A stretch of DNA of 64,000 bases from Proteocatella sp051653405. GTDB lineage: Bacteria > Bacillota > Clostridia > Peptostreptococcales > Filifactoraceae. A program made the translations under genes and the position numbers. The notes beneath the pieces were generated by a model that was not told where the DNA came from, did not search any database, and worked only from the letters and a program-made list of their open reading frames with translations. The DNA is taken from positions 1 through 64,000 of the forward strand of contig JBOFWC010000062.1 in the NCBI GenBank assembly GCA_051653405.1, in the 5' to 3' direction. Below are positions 42,400-51,384 of this stretch, piece after piece (the first letter of the stretch is position 1; every line of letters starts with the position of its first letter).

Positions 42400-42780
42400 C
42401 TATATAATAACGGCACTATCTATATTGGTAAAAATGTTATTCTTTAGCTCTAAATATGACATAGCTGTGATAACTGTATTGTTTGGCACATTGACTATAA
42501 ATGCTTGGTCTTTGCCTATGACCGCTAAATCTTTGGCACCTTTTTCTCTTGCTTTATCTACTGCTTTTTCTATTTCTGAAATAAGAGACGGTGTGACTTC
42601 TATGCCTCTTTCTTGAGCTCTTTCTTTGGCATGTTTAGAAAATTTTAGTTCCTTTGTCTCGTTTATCTGATCTTTTAGTATCTGTTCGAAACTTTGATTT
42701 CTGCTTACATAGCCTAATTTATCAACAAACTTATTGTCAAGTTTGCTATCTCTTATACTAATTTTATTTATCAAGTGCAC
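42400..42780 (-). CDS. Flagellar operon protein of the TIGR02530 type, 126 aa
   Basis: Small cytoplasmic protein found between flgD and flgE in many Firmicutes. Recognisable by FSKHAKERAQERGIEVTPSL, AVDKAREKGAKDLAVIGKDQ and AFIVNVPNNTVITAM. Function unknown. The GTG at 42780 lies close to AGGAG; a TTG two codons on (42774) is a better-spaced alternative. Confidence 0.87.
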   Translation of the reverse strand: MHLINKISIRDSKLDNKFVDKLGYVSRNQSFEQILKDQINETKELKFSKHAKERAQERGIEVTPSLISEIEKAVDKAREKGAKDLAVIGKDQAFIVNVPNNTVITAMSYLELKNNIFTNIDSAVII

Positions 42781-42800
42781 TCACTCCTATTTAAGTTTCC

Positions 42801-43313
42801 TTACTTAGCTACCTCCGTAGGCACCGCTGCAGGTTTCTCTGTAGGCTTTTCTACAGGCTTTTCTGTAGGCTTTTCCTCCTTCGGTGGCAATTTCCCTATT
42901 GCCATAATTTGAGTCAAATAATAACTTTTCCCGTCTATGAAAACTACTTGTTGTCCGCCGTATATCGCAGCCCCTGTAACTTCTCCCACAATCTCCTTTA
43001 TGTTTCCATCGGTTCCTACTTCTGCAACAGTCACTTCTTTTCCTACAAGTGATGCTGAATATGTGGTCACCGATATATCTGTAAAAGTATTCATCGCCTG
43101 TATGGTTGCCATCTGAGTCATTTGATTCATAAAGGCCGTTTCATCCATTGGATTCATCATGTCTTGATTTTGGAGTTGTTTTACTAGAAGCTGTAAAAAG
43201 TCGTCCATTGTAAGTTCTGTTTTAGTGGTAGATTTTGTCTTTAGTTTTGCGTCTTGAGCTTCTTTAGATTTGTCCACGCCTCTGAGGTTTACATTACCTA
43301 TTATATCTGCCAA
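42801..43313 (-). CDS. flgD: Flagellar hook-capping scaffold FlgD, 170 aa
   Basis: Needed to polymerise the hook. The core motif is MDDFLQLLVKQLQNQDMMNP followed by MDETAFMNQMTQMATIQAMN. The C-terminal 30 residues are a Pro/Thr/Lys/Glu-rich tail with KPTEKPVEKPTEKP repeats. TTG start with AAGGAG nine bases upstream. It follows fliK. Confidence 0.95.
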   Translation of the reverse strand: MADIIGNVNLRGVDKSKEAQDAKLKTKSTTKTELTMDDFLQLLVKQLQNQDMMNPMDETAFMNQMTQMATIQAMNTFTDISVTTYSASLVGKEVTVAEVGTDGNIKEIVGEVTGAAIYGGQQVVFIDGKSYYLTQIMAIGKLPPKEEKPTEKPVEKPTEKPAAVPTEVAK

Positions 43314-43326
43314 TTTTCACATCTCC

Positions 43327-44562
43327 TTACATAAATTTAAATTCTGAAGAAAATTGTCTTTTCAAATTTTCAATCTCCCAAAGTCCTAGTTTTACTTGAT
43401 CTGCAAATTCAGCATCTTCTCTGTGATTCTGTTGATTTTGATTTTGCTGATTTGAACCATTTTGTCCTTTTTGTTGGTTTTGATTGTTATTAAGATAGTT
43501 TTCTTCTCTTACATTAACGGTTACTTCTGATTTAGTGTTTTGCTGTATTGCTTGGCCTAGACTTGAAATTCCTTCTGACAACAAATTAGCTGTCTTGCTA
43601 TTGCTACAAAGCATTGAAACGGTAAGCTTTCCATCTTCAAAAAGAAGTTTTACTTTTATTTTACCTAAGTTCTCAGGGTCAAGCTGTAACTCATATTCAT
43701 TAGATTTTTCGGCTTTTATTACTACATTTTTAGAAATTTCTTTTATAAGGTTTTCTGAAGAAACCTCTTGAGCATCTCCAACTTTTATCTTTATAGTTTC
43801 CACTGGCTCTGTCTTTTCTGATTTTGCAGAATTAAGCATTTCTATTGAAATGTCATCTCCTGATTCGTCATTTTTCTCAAAACCAAACTGATCAGACTTA
43901 TCATTTTTTTCAATATTTTTTATGCCTTTGTCTTCATTCTCTCCTAAAGCTTTGACTTTATCTGACGCATCTTCTGTTTTTGTTTTGCCAAAATCTTTAT
44001 TTTGAACATCTTTAGATGAGACAACATTTGCCATATCCAGCTCGGAATCAGATTTTAAAGCCTTAGATTCATTTACATTTTGAGTTGTGTTTTCTGCATT
44101 AAGTGAAGCTGTTTTAGAAGTATCTACATTTATTATCTCTTGCTTTGTAGCCTCTTGGTTTAAACCTTGAATAGTCGATATGCTCGATATAGGTTCTGAA
44201 CCCTTTTCTAATTGGACATTTCTTACCTTAGATCTTAACTCAAGGTCAAGTGCATTTGCTGAAAAAACTGCTTGATTTAATATACTCTCAGGTTTGACTT
44301 CCTCTTTAGCTTCGGTTTCTACACTATTTAGATTTTCATCCTCAGGTTTTTTTGATACATTCTCATCTGTTGTTTGAGTGTTATCTTTCGATTGGATGTC
44401 TTTCTTTGAGTTATTTTGATTTCCATAATCTTGTTCTTTAACCTTACTGTCTAGTGCATTTTTAAAATCAAAATTGTCATCACTTGAACGTTTCCTACTA
44501 CTTTTGTTTGTAGCTTTTGGGGCATTACTCTGAAGTATTTGTAGCGTTTCGATCTTCTTCAC
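43327..44562 (-). CDS. fliK: Flagellar hook-length control protein FliK, 411 aa
   Basis: Molecular ruler that triggers the FlhB switch. A long Lys/Asp/Glu/Ser-rich disordered N-terminal part precedes the conserved C-terminal domain (about 265-350; YELQLDPENLGKIKVKLLFE, DGKLTVSMLC), and an Asn/Gln-rich stretch lies near 360-385. GTG start; AAGGAG and GGAGG both lie just upstream. It is placed between fliJ and flgD as in Bacillus. Confidence 0.92.
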   Translation of the reverse strand: MKKIETLQILQSNAPKATNKSSRKRSSDDNFDFKNALDSKVKEQDYGNQNNSKKDIQSKDNTQTTDENVSKKPEDENLNSVETEAKEEVKPESILNQAVFSANALDLELRSKVRNVQLEKGSEPISSISTIQGLNQEATKQEIINVDTSKTASLNAENTTQNVNESKALKSDSELDMANVVSSKDVQNKDFGKTKTEDASDKVKALGENEDKGIKNIEKNDKSDQFGFEKNDESGDDISIEMLNSAKSEKTEPVETIKIKVGDAQEVSSENLIKEISKNVVIKAEKSNEYELQLDPENLGKIKVKLLFEDGKLTVSMLCSNSKTANLLSEGISSLGQAIQQNTKSEVTVNVREENYLNNNQNQQKGQNGSNQQNQNQQNHREDAEFADQVKLGLWEIENLKRQFSSEFKFM

Positions 44563-44580
44563 CTCCTTTCTCCTTCTTTT

Positions 44581-45024
44581 TTAATTTACTGCTGACATTG
44601 AGTTTGAAACAAACTCTTCGATGAACAGTTCTTCGCTCTTCTTTACGTCTTTGTTGTACTGTTCTATCTTTTTTTCCTTCAGCTTTTCTATTGCAGCCGC
44701 TTCTTTTCTGGCCTCAATAACCTCTTGTCTTTTCTTTTCTTCTAGCTTTCTTATCTGAGCTATTTTCTGCATTTGAAATTTCATTTGATCATCGATCTGC
44801 TTTATATACATCTCAAATGCTCTTGCTTCTATTATAGTAATTCCTGAAAGCTTTTTTTCATTAAATTCATTTACATATCCCAAATACTTTTGTTTTAACT
44901 CCTCTAAAATAGATTCTTGCTGATTAAGTTCTGCTATGATTTTACCATGTTCTAATTTTAGATTGGAAAGTATTTGATTTTTATAGTCTAGCACAGTGTC
45001 TAGGCCAAACGTAAATTTCTTCAC
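44581..45024 (-). CDS. fliJ: Flagellar export protein FliJ
   Basis: Long antiparallel coiled coil of 147 aa that links the FliI ATPase to FlhA. Typical start FGLDTVLDYKNQI and continuous charged heptads. GTG start with AAGGAG nine bases upstream. It lies directly after fliI. Confidence 0.9.
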   Translation of the reverse strand: MKKFTFGLDTVLDYKNQILSNLKLEHGKIIAELNQQESILEELKQKYLGYVNEFNEKKLSGITIIEARAFEMYIKQIDDQMKFQMQKIAQIRKLEEKKRQEVIEARKEAAAIEKLKEKKIEQYNKDVKKSEELFIEEFVSNSMSAVN

Positions 45025-45055
45025 CGACTTTACTCCTTTTCTTTAATTCATAAAG

Positions 45056-46357
45056 CTAATCTAGAATCTCTTTAAGCTTTTGAAGAGTTTCTTCAAAACC
45101 AAAATTCTCATGAATTCCTTGTTTTAGAAAATCGTTGACTCTATCTATTTTTGAAATCGCATAATCAAGTCTTGGATTTGTGTTTGGTTTATATGCTCCT
45201 ATTGATATTAGGTCTAAATTCTTGTCATATACGCTTAGTATATCTCTTAGAGATGAGGCCATTTTTTGATGTTCGGGGTCTGCTATGGTGCTCATTAGTC
45301 TGGATATACTTGCATTAACATCTATCGCAGGGAAATGATTTTCATTTGCTAACCTTCTTGTAAGTACTATGTGACCATCTAATATTCCCCTTACCATATC
45401 AGCTATAGGTTCATTGGTATCGTCCCCTTCTACTAGCACAGTATATACTCCTGTAATAGAACCCTTTTCAAAATTACCACTTCTCTCTAGAAGTTTTGGA
45501 AGCTCTGCATAAATTGATGGGGTATATCCTCTTGCAATTGGTGGTTCTCCTATTGCAAGCCCTATTTCTCTTTGAGCCATTGCAAATCGTGTAAGGGAGT
45601 CCATCATCAAAAGTACATCTTTCCCTTGATCTTTAAAATATTCTGCTATAGTAGTTGCAACTAGAGGACATTTAAGCCTTAACATTGCCGGTTGATCTGA
45701 TGTGGCTACTACTACTATGGATCTTTTTAATCCTTCTTCGCCAAGATCTTTCTCAAGAAACTCTCTTACCTCTCGCCCTCTTTCTCCTACGAGTGCGATT
45801 ACGTTTATATCGGCTTTAACATTTTTTGCTATCATTCCAAGTAATGTACTTTTTCCAACCCCACTACCTGCAAATATTCCAACTCTCTGGCCTTTTCCTA
45901 TTGTAAGCATTGAATCTATTGCTTTTACGCCAAAATGAAGTTTATCTTTTATTGGTGGCCTTGAAAGCGGATTTGTATATTTGCTGTCTACATAATAGTA
46001 CGATTCTGGCTTTATCTGCTTGGTCCTATCTATAGGCCTTCCCATAGCATCAAGTACCTGCCCTCTCAGGCTATTTCCTACTGGAATCTTAAGTCTATTT
46101 TTTGTATTTCTTATAAAACTTCCTGCTGCAATGCCTCCCATTTCACCATAGGGCATCAATAATATCTTATCATCCTTAAACCCTACAACTTCAGCTGGTA
46201 TATGTTGATTTTTATTCTCGCTATATATCATTCCTATATCGCCTATACTGGCTTTCCCGCCTGATGCTTCAATTGTCATTCCAACTATATTTTCTATCTT
46301 TCCAATATGACTTATAGTATCCGATTTAGCTATTAGTTTTGGTAAGCTTTTTAGCAT
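45056..46357 (-). CDS. fliI: Flagellar export ATPase FliI
   Basis: F1-beta-like ATPase of 433 aa: P-loop GIFAGSGVGKSTLLGM, VIALVGERGREVREF, the LLMMDSLTRFAMAQREIGLA segment and GSITGVYTVLVEGDD. It forms the cytoplasmic export hexamer with FliH and FliJ. Standard order fliG-fliH-fliI-fliJ. Confidence 0.97.
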   Translation of the reverse strand: MLKSLPKLIAKSDTISHIGKIENIVGMTIEASGGKASIGDIGMIYSENKNQHIPAEVVGFKDDKILLMPYGEMGGIAAGSFIRNTKNRLKIPVGNSLRGQVLDAMGRPIDRTKQIKPESYYYVDSKYTNPLSRPPIKDKLHFGVKAIDSMLTIGKGQRVGIFAGSGVGKSTLLGMIAKNVKADINVIALVGERGREVREFLEKDLGEEGLKRSIVVVATSDQPAMLRLKCPLVATTIAEYFKDQGKDVLLMMDSLTRFAMAQREIGLAIGEPPIARGYTPSIYAELPKLLERSGNFEKGSITGVYTVLVEGDDTNEPIADMVRGILDGHIVLTRRLANENHFPAIDVNASISRLMSTIADPEHQKMASSLRDILSVYDKNLDLISIGAYKPNTNPRLDYAISKIDRVNDFLKQGIHENFGFEETLQKLKEILD

Positions 46358-46370
46358 TTTTACACCTGCT

Positions 46371-47189
46371 TTACATTCTTGAACTGCTGATTATTTCTTT
46401 TATGTTCTCTATTTGCGTATTTGCGCTTGCATCTATAACTTTGTCTGGAAGCTCTATTATGCATGTTCCTGAAGCTTCATCTTCCATAAGGATTATTTTT
46501 ATCCTATCTGAAACATATGAAAGTGAACCAATTAGATCAGAATCTCCATTTACTGCAAGTTCTGCATCACATTTTGCAATATATATTTTAACCCATTCTT
46601 TTGAAAGTATTCCTTCTGTAGCAGATACTATCATTCGTTTTATTACATCTCCACTTGATTTTAGACTCACATGTATAACTTTTTCTGCTATTGCTATTGC
46701 TATATCTTTAAGATCGTCTTTATATTCTTCAAGTAAATCTTTCTTGCTTTGTTCTACAGATTCTATAAGGTTCTTTAGATCTAAAAGTAAATTGTCAGCC
46801 TCTACTTTTAATGTCTGATTGACTTCATTTTCAGCTTCTTTATATCCATTTGCGTAACCATTTTCATAGCCAGCTGTATATCCATCTCTACTAGCTGACT
46901 CAAAAGCTTCTGCTTTTATAGCTTCTGCTTCTTGTAAGGTGTTTTCCATCATTTGCTTTATTTGTTTTTCCATTTCAAGAATTTCAAGCTTTAATTTATG
47001 TTTTTCTTCTTTATATTTTTCAAGATCCATACCATAATTTTCTTTATGGTCTGATTCTCCTTCAATATTTGCTTCGAGCTCTTCTAATTCTTTTTCTAGC
47101 TGTTCTTCTTTATCAAAATCTACTAAGATATCATATATATTTAAATTTACCTTAGTTTCTTCTTCAACACCCTTAATCTGACTATGCAA
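46371..47189 (-). CDS. fliH: Flagellar assembly protein FliH
   Basis: FliI regulator of 272 aa: long charged coiled coil (about 30-120), a YTAGYENGYANGYKEAENEV segment of the GxxxG-like repeat type, and a C-terminal domain (about 150-270) with KDIAIAIAEKVIHVSLK. Its start overlaps the fliG stop. Confidence 0.93.
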   Translation of the reverse strand: MHSQIKGVEEETKVNLNIYDILVDFDKEEQLEKELEELEANIEGESDHKENYGMDLEKYKEEKHKLKLEILEMEKQIKQMMENTLQEAEAIKAEAFESASRDGYTAGYENGYANGYKEAENEVNQTLKVEADNLLLDLKNLIESVEQSKKDLLEEYKDDLKDIAIAIAEKVIHVSLKSSGDVIKRMIVSATEGILSKEWVKIYIAKCDAELAVNGDSDLIGSLSYVSDRIKIILMEDEASGTCIIELPDKVIDASANTQIENIKEIISSSRM

Positions 47190-48192
47190 TTATATCATCC
47201 TTTCCACCTTTAGAAAGTACAATAGCGCCTTCTTCATCTAGCTTTCTTATTACAGCAACTATCTTCTGTTGAGCTTCTTCAACTTCTTTAAGTCTTACAT
47301 TTGTTGTAATCTCAAGCTCATCCTTGATATTTTCTGCCATCCTTACTGACATATTTGCAAAAATAAGTTTTGCAACTTCTTCTGTGGTTCCCTTAATAGC
47401 AAGCACAAGGTCTTTGATGTCGCACTCTCTGACAAATATCTGAATAGCTCTTCCGTCCATCCCAGCAATGTCTTCGAATACAAACATTTTCTTTTTGATT
47501 TCGTCTGTAAGGTCCTGATCTTTTTTCCCCATCTCGTCGAATATGAATTTTTCATTACTTCTATCCATGTTATTCATAACTTCCGCAATGTAGTCTATAC
47601 CACCAACTTTTGCAAAATCTGTAGTCATAACGGATGAGAATTTATTTTTAAGTTGTGCTTCTACTACTTTAATCGCTTCTGGAGAAGCACTTTCCATTTT
47701 AGCTATTCTTTCAACTACAGCTACTCTTTTATCCTCAGGAAGCGATGCAATTACTTGTGCTGCTTTTGTAGAATCTACATAGGCAAGTACAAGTGCTATT
47801 ATCTGGGGTCTTTCATACTGAAGCACTGAGTAAAGACTCTTTATATCTGTTCTTCTTAGATAATCGAAAGCCTTAACTTTTAGGCTCTTTGATACTTTTT
47901 CTAAAAGTGCATGTGCTGTGTTTTCATCGAAGGCTTTTTCAAGTACGGTTCTTGCGTACTCCATACCCCCTTCGGTTACTACTTTTTGTGTAAGACACAT
48001 CTTGTAAAAATCATCTAATATTTCTTCAGTCTGCTCTACTGATATATACCCAAGTTTTGCAATTGCTATAGTTAATTGTTCTATATCTTCTTCTGATAAA
48101 TATTTATAAATTTGTGAGGCCTTATCCACTCCCAGCGATATTATTACAGCCGCTGCTCTCTCTTGATTTGAAATTCTTTTTTCACTACTCAT
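47182..48192 (-). CDS. fliG: Flagellar motor switch protein FliG
   Basis: Torque-generating rotor protein of 336 aa: RAAVIISLGVDKASQIYKYL at the N-terminus, the LERPQIIALVL-type motif (YERPQIIALVLAYVDSTKAA) and a C-terminal torque helix (REVECDI-like VRECDIKDLVLAIKG). It overlaps fliF upstream and fliH downstream by a few bases. Confidence 0.97.
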   Translation of the reverse strand: MSSEKRISNQERAAAVIISLGVDKASQIYKYLSEEDIEQLTIAIAKLGYISVEQTEEILDDFYKMCLTQKVVTEGGMEYARTVLEKAFDENTAHALLEKVSKSLKVKAFDYLRRTDIKSLYSVLQYERPQIIALVLAYVDSTKAAQVIASLPEDKRVAVVERIAKMESASPEAIKVVEAQLKNKFSSVMTTDFAKVGGIDYIAEVMNNMDRSNEKFIFDEMGKKDQDLTDEIKKKMFVFEDIAGMDGRAIQIFVRECDIKDLVLAIKGTTEEVAKLIFANMSVRMAENIKDELEITTNVRLKEVEEAQQKIVAVIRKLDEEGAIVLSKGGKDDIIA

Positions 48193-49867
48193 CCGATCTG
48201 TCTCCTTTTAACCAAGATTTAAGAAGTTGAGCTGATATTTCTGGATTTTGTTCTGCAAATTCTCTTATATTTGTTCTAAGTTCCAAACTTTTTTCATTCT
48301 TAATATTTATAAGATTGTCTTTTGCATCATCCTTATCCGCCTCCATAAGCTTAACTAGTTCCTCTGGAATTTCTACTAAAGACTCTTCTTTTGGAATTTG
48401 TACCGCTTTAAGTTTGGCTTTCTTCTTCTTCATTCTTAAGAAGATTAGTAGTGTTGCTATAAGTGCTATTAGAAGCGCTATTGCCACTGCTGCAATTATA
48501 AGTATTTGCTTCTTGTCAAAAGTTTTCTCTTCTGTAACTCCTTCATTAGGATCAAAGAATTCACCTTTTACTATAGATATTTTGTCAACTCTCTTTTGAG
48601 GATCTATCCCCGCTGAATTCCCTACAAGTTTTAACAGGTCGTCATTAGACACTGTATCTGCATTGCCCTTATTATTTATTGATACTGATACAGTAAGATC
48701 GTCTATCATACCTGCATCAATCTGAGTCTGCTCTTTTATTTGATCCACCAAATAGTCTATGTCATTTTGATTTATTATCTGAGTTTCATTTCCATTAAGC
48801 TCTATATTTCCATAAATTGGAATATCTGCGTTTGTCTCTGTCCCAGGAACTCCACCCGTGGCATTTTTATCCCTTACGACCTCTTGATTTATAGATTCTT
48901 TTGAGGGTATCCCTCTTTTAATCTCATTTGTTTGAGCCTGGTCATCTTGTCCTGCAGCATTAGGATCTGCAACTCCTGCATTTTGATTCTGAACTCCATC
49001 GTTTACGTCAGGTTGAAAATAGTTTATAGTTTCACGTATCTTTTTATTCATGTCAATTTTAGCTTTTACTGAAACTTTTACATTTTCTTCCCCATAGAAT
49101 GGTATAAGTACATTTGTTACTTTTGCTTTTACTGAATTTTCTAGCTGTTTTTCAAACTCTGCTCTAAGTTGGTTTAATTCAGTCTGAAGGTTTGGTGTCA
49201 CTGAAACATCATTTCCTTCTCCATCTATTACGACTACATTCTCCATAGCAAGTTCTGGAATACTTTTTGCAACAAGTCTTTGAATAGCTTTGACCTGTTC
49301 TGGAGTAGGCGAGCCTCCATCTTTCATAATAACTACTACAGAAGCTGTCGTTTCTGTAATATTTTTACTATCAAGCACATATTTTCTATCTTCACCTAAA
49401 GCTATGGTTACCTTGGCATCCTTTACCCCATCAAATAGGGTTATCGTGGATCCAATTCTATCTTGAAGCTCAAAAAGCTTGTAGTTATTTTTTTCAAAAT
49501 CTGTGGTCATAAGATCTATATTGTCTTTGAAAACATTATATGTGAATCCACTCTTGGGATAGCCTTCATATACTAGCTGAGCTTTTAATTTTTGTTCCTG
49601 CTCAGCTGGAACCAATATGGTTCCTCCATTTTCAAATTTATAATCTATTTTAGATTCTTGAAGTTTTCCTATTATCTCACTAGCTTCTTGATCATTAAGA
49701 CCCGTAAATAATACCTCATAATCTTTATTATTTAAAATAAGTGCTGCCGCTACTGAAAATATTATTACTCCTAGAGTTCCTGCGATTATAATTTTTCTTG
49801 TTCGCCCACTAAATTTTGACCAAAATTCCTTAGCCTTATCTATATAAACTTTTATTTTGTCTTTCAA
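48185..49867 (-). CDS. fliF: Flagellar MS-ring protein FliF, 560 aa
   Basis: Membrane ring with two transmembrane helices (about 24-44 and 453-474). The ring-building motifs lie between: EVLFTGLNDQEASEIIGKLQ, VPAEQEQKLKAQLVYEGYPK and the AKVTIALGEDR strand. The C-terminal tail (KEESLVEIPEELVKLMEADK, then the end) binds FliG. TTG start with GAGGGGTAAG upstream. Confidence 0.96.
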   Translation of the reverse strand: MKDKIKVYIDKAKEFWSKFSGRTRKIIIAGTLGVIIFSVAAALILNNKDYEVLFTGLNDQEASEIIGKLQESKIDYKFENGGTILVPAEQEQKLKAQLVYEGYPKSGFTYNVFKDNIDLMTTDFEKNNYKLFELQDRIGSTITLFDGVKDAKVTIALGEDRKYVLDSKNITETTASVVVIMKDGGSPTPEQVKAIQRLVAKSIPELAMENVVVIDGEGNDVSVTPNLQTELNQLRAEFEKQLENSVKAKVTNVLIPFYGEENVKVSVKAKIDMNKKIRETINYFQPDVNDGVQNQNAGVADPNAAGQDDQAQTNEIKRGIPSKESINQEVVRDKNATGGVPGTETNADIPIYGNIELNGNETQIINQNDIDYLVDQIKEQTQIDAGMIDDLTVSVSINNKGNADTVSNDDLLKLVGNSAGIDPQKRVDKISIVKGEFFDPNEGVTEEKTFDKKQILIIAAVAIALLIALIATLLIFLRMKKKKAKLKAVQIPKEESLVEIPEELVKLMEADKDDAKDNLINIKNEKSLELRTNIREFAEQNPEISAQLLKSWLKGDRSDE

Positions 49868-49912
49868 TTAACTTACCCCTCACCATTTTGTTAAACTTTA
49901 ATCCTTAGGCTT

Positions 49913-50227
49913 TTAGAAATTTATTCGCATTATTTCACTATATGATTCCATCGCTCTATTTCTCAATTGAACCATATAGTCAACTGAAATTTGAGCTTTC
50001 GTAGCCGCTATTGTAAGGTTATGCACATCATCTGTTTGCCCTGTTGCTAAAAGATATTGTTGTTTAGAAACTTCATCATCAGTCTTTTTCACATTGTTTA
50101 CCGCTTCCATAAAAACGTCTTTAAAAACAGCATCTCCATTTCTGCTTGTTTGTTCAGAACCTACTGTTTTCCCAAATTTTTGAATTTCCGATAATGAAGT
50201 TATCTTCTGCATTTCATTTATAAACAT
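49913..50227 (-). CDS. fliE: Flagellar MS-ring/rod junction protein FliE
   Basis: A 104-aa rod adaptor: the C-terminal half (FKDVFMEAVNNVKKTDDEVS, then QQYLLATGQTDDVHNLTIAA) is diagnostic. The ATG at 50227 has GGAGGCAGTT upstream and matches the family length; an earlier in-frame start has no ribosome site. It lies directly after flgB with no flgC between. Confidence 0.95.
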   Translation of the reverse strand: MFINEMQKITSLSEIQKFGKTVGSEQTSRNGDAVFKDVFMEAVNNVKKTDDEVSKQQYLLATGQTDDVHNLTIAATKAQISVDYMVQLRNRAMESYSEIMRINF

Positions 50228-50242
50228 AACTGCCTCCAAATT

Positions 50243-50644
50243 TTATCCTCTTATAGCACTTCTTATTCGTGCAAATTCATCAGATATAGCTCTTACGCTA
50301 TATTGATACTGTAAGCTCGCTCTAGCTAATTCTACATATTCCGCATCTGTATTTACATTATTTTCATCCATTCTTACGCTCTCATCTTCTGGAATATTAA
50401 GCTTAAAGTCTGTAGCACCTATAATTTCTGTAAATTTTCCTTTTGCTCCAGGTTCTTCCCCTGTCAATGAATTGTTTTCTCTTACTAATCTAGACCTAAG
50501 TTCATCCTCAAATGTCAAAAACCTAGTTTTATATCCTGGCGTGTCTTGATTCGCTATGTTTTCTGATATAACCCCCTGTTTTTTCCAAAGATAATCTAAT
50601 GATTTTTGAGTTAAATCTATAGAATTGCTAAATAACTTATTCAT
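50243..50644 (-). CDS. flgB: Flagellar proximal rod protein FlgB
   Basis: A 133-aa rod protein: LTQKSLDYLWKKQGVISENI, then ANQDTPGYKTRFLTFED, with the EYVELARASLQYQYSVRAIS end. GGGAGGAAG precedes the ATG. First structural gene of the large operon, preceded only by a PilZ gene. Confidence 0.95.
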   Translation of the reverse strand: MNKLFSNSIDLTQKSLDYLWKKQGVISENIANQDTPGYKTRFLTFEDELRSRLVRENNSLTGEEPGAKGKFTEIIGATDFKLNIPEDESVRMDENNVNTDAEYVELARASLQYQYSVRAISDEFARIRSAIRG

Positions 50645-50682
50645 AAACTTCCTCCCTTAAGTAAGCTAGATACGATTTTCTA

Positions 50683-51384
50683 TTAAATAATATCATTATC
50701 TTCCTCAAACTTTGACTTTCCTCTTTTATTCTCAATATCTATTCTAAATATAGCTTGTTTAAGCATGCTTTCTTCTACAAGATTTAGTGATATTATCTTG
50801 CACCCATAGTAATAATGCGGATCCTTAGGATATCTTTCTCTCCTTATTACTTCTAATTTTACCGGAAGGGGTTCTTTTGTAAATTCAAATAACATATCTA
50901 CAACCTGCCCAACTTTTAGAGATTCCGATGTAAAAAAGCATACGCCTCCTCCACTTACATCCTTCATTACCACAGGTATTGCAACCTCTTCATCAGTTTC
51001 TTCATCTTCAAAAGTAACCTTAGTCTTATAAATATAGTCTACTTTAAGATCATTTTTTAGTTCATTGCTTATATTCTCAAAATCCTTAAAGAATACAGCA
51101 TTGCCATCTATATACTCAATTTCACCTCTATATATTTGATCATATTTTTCAAGCGATTTAAAATAGAGTGTCCCTTTATCTTTGATCAATTTTACATCCC
51201 AAATAGAAAGAAGTTGGATAACCGCTATCTTAGATCCTACATAATCTAAATAAGCTCCTATAAGCTCATTACCTTTTTCATCTGAAATTATTACATTTTT
51301 ATAAGGCTCAATATTTCGCTTGTCTGTAAAAGTATCGCTAGCTTTAGTCTCCAAATTATTGTCTTTAAGTGATTCTTTTGACAT
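50683..51384 (-). CDS. YcgR-like PilZ-domain protein with divergent nucleotide site, 233 aa
   Basis: An N-terminal flagellar-brake-type domain (about 25-120) is followed by a C-terminal PilZ domain (about 120-225). The PilZ DxSxxG motif is present (KDVSGGGVCFF), but the RxxxR motif expected just before it is not: the equivalent segment reads KVDYIYKTKV. Such proteins slow the motor on binding cyclic di-GMP; binding here is doubtful. It is the first gene of the minus-strand flagellar operon. Confidence 0.88.
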   Translation of the reverse strand: MSKESLKDNNLETKASDTFTDKRNIEPYKNVIISDEKGNELIGAYLDYVGSKIAVIQLLSIWDVKLIKDKGTLYFKSLEKYDQIYRGEIEYIDGNAVFFKDFENISNELKNDLKVDYIYKTKVTFEDEETDEEVAIPVVMKDVSGGGVCFFTSESLKVGQVVDMLFEFTKEPLPVKLEVIRRERYPKDPHYYYGCKIISLNLVEESMLKQAIFRIDIENKRGKSKFEEDNDII

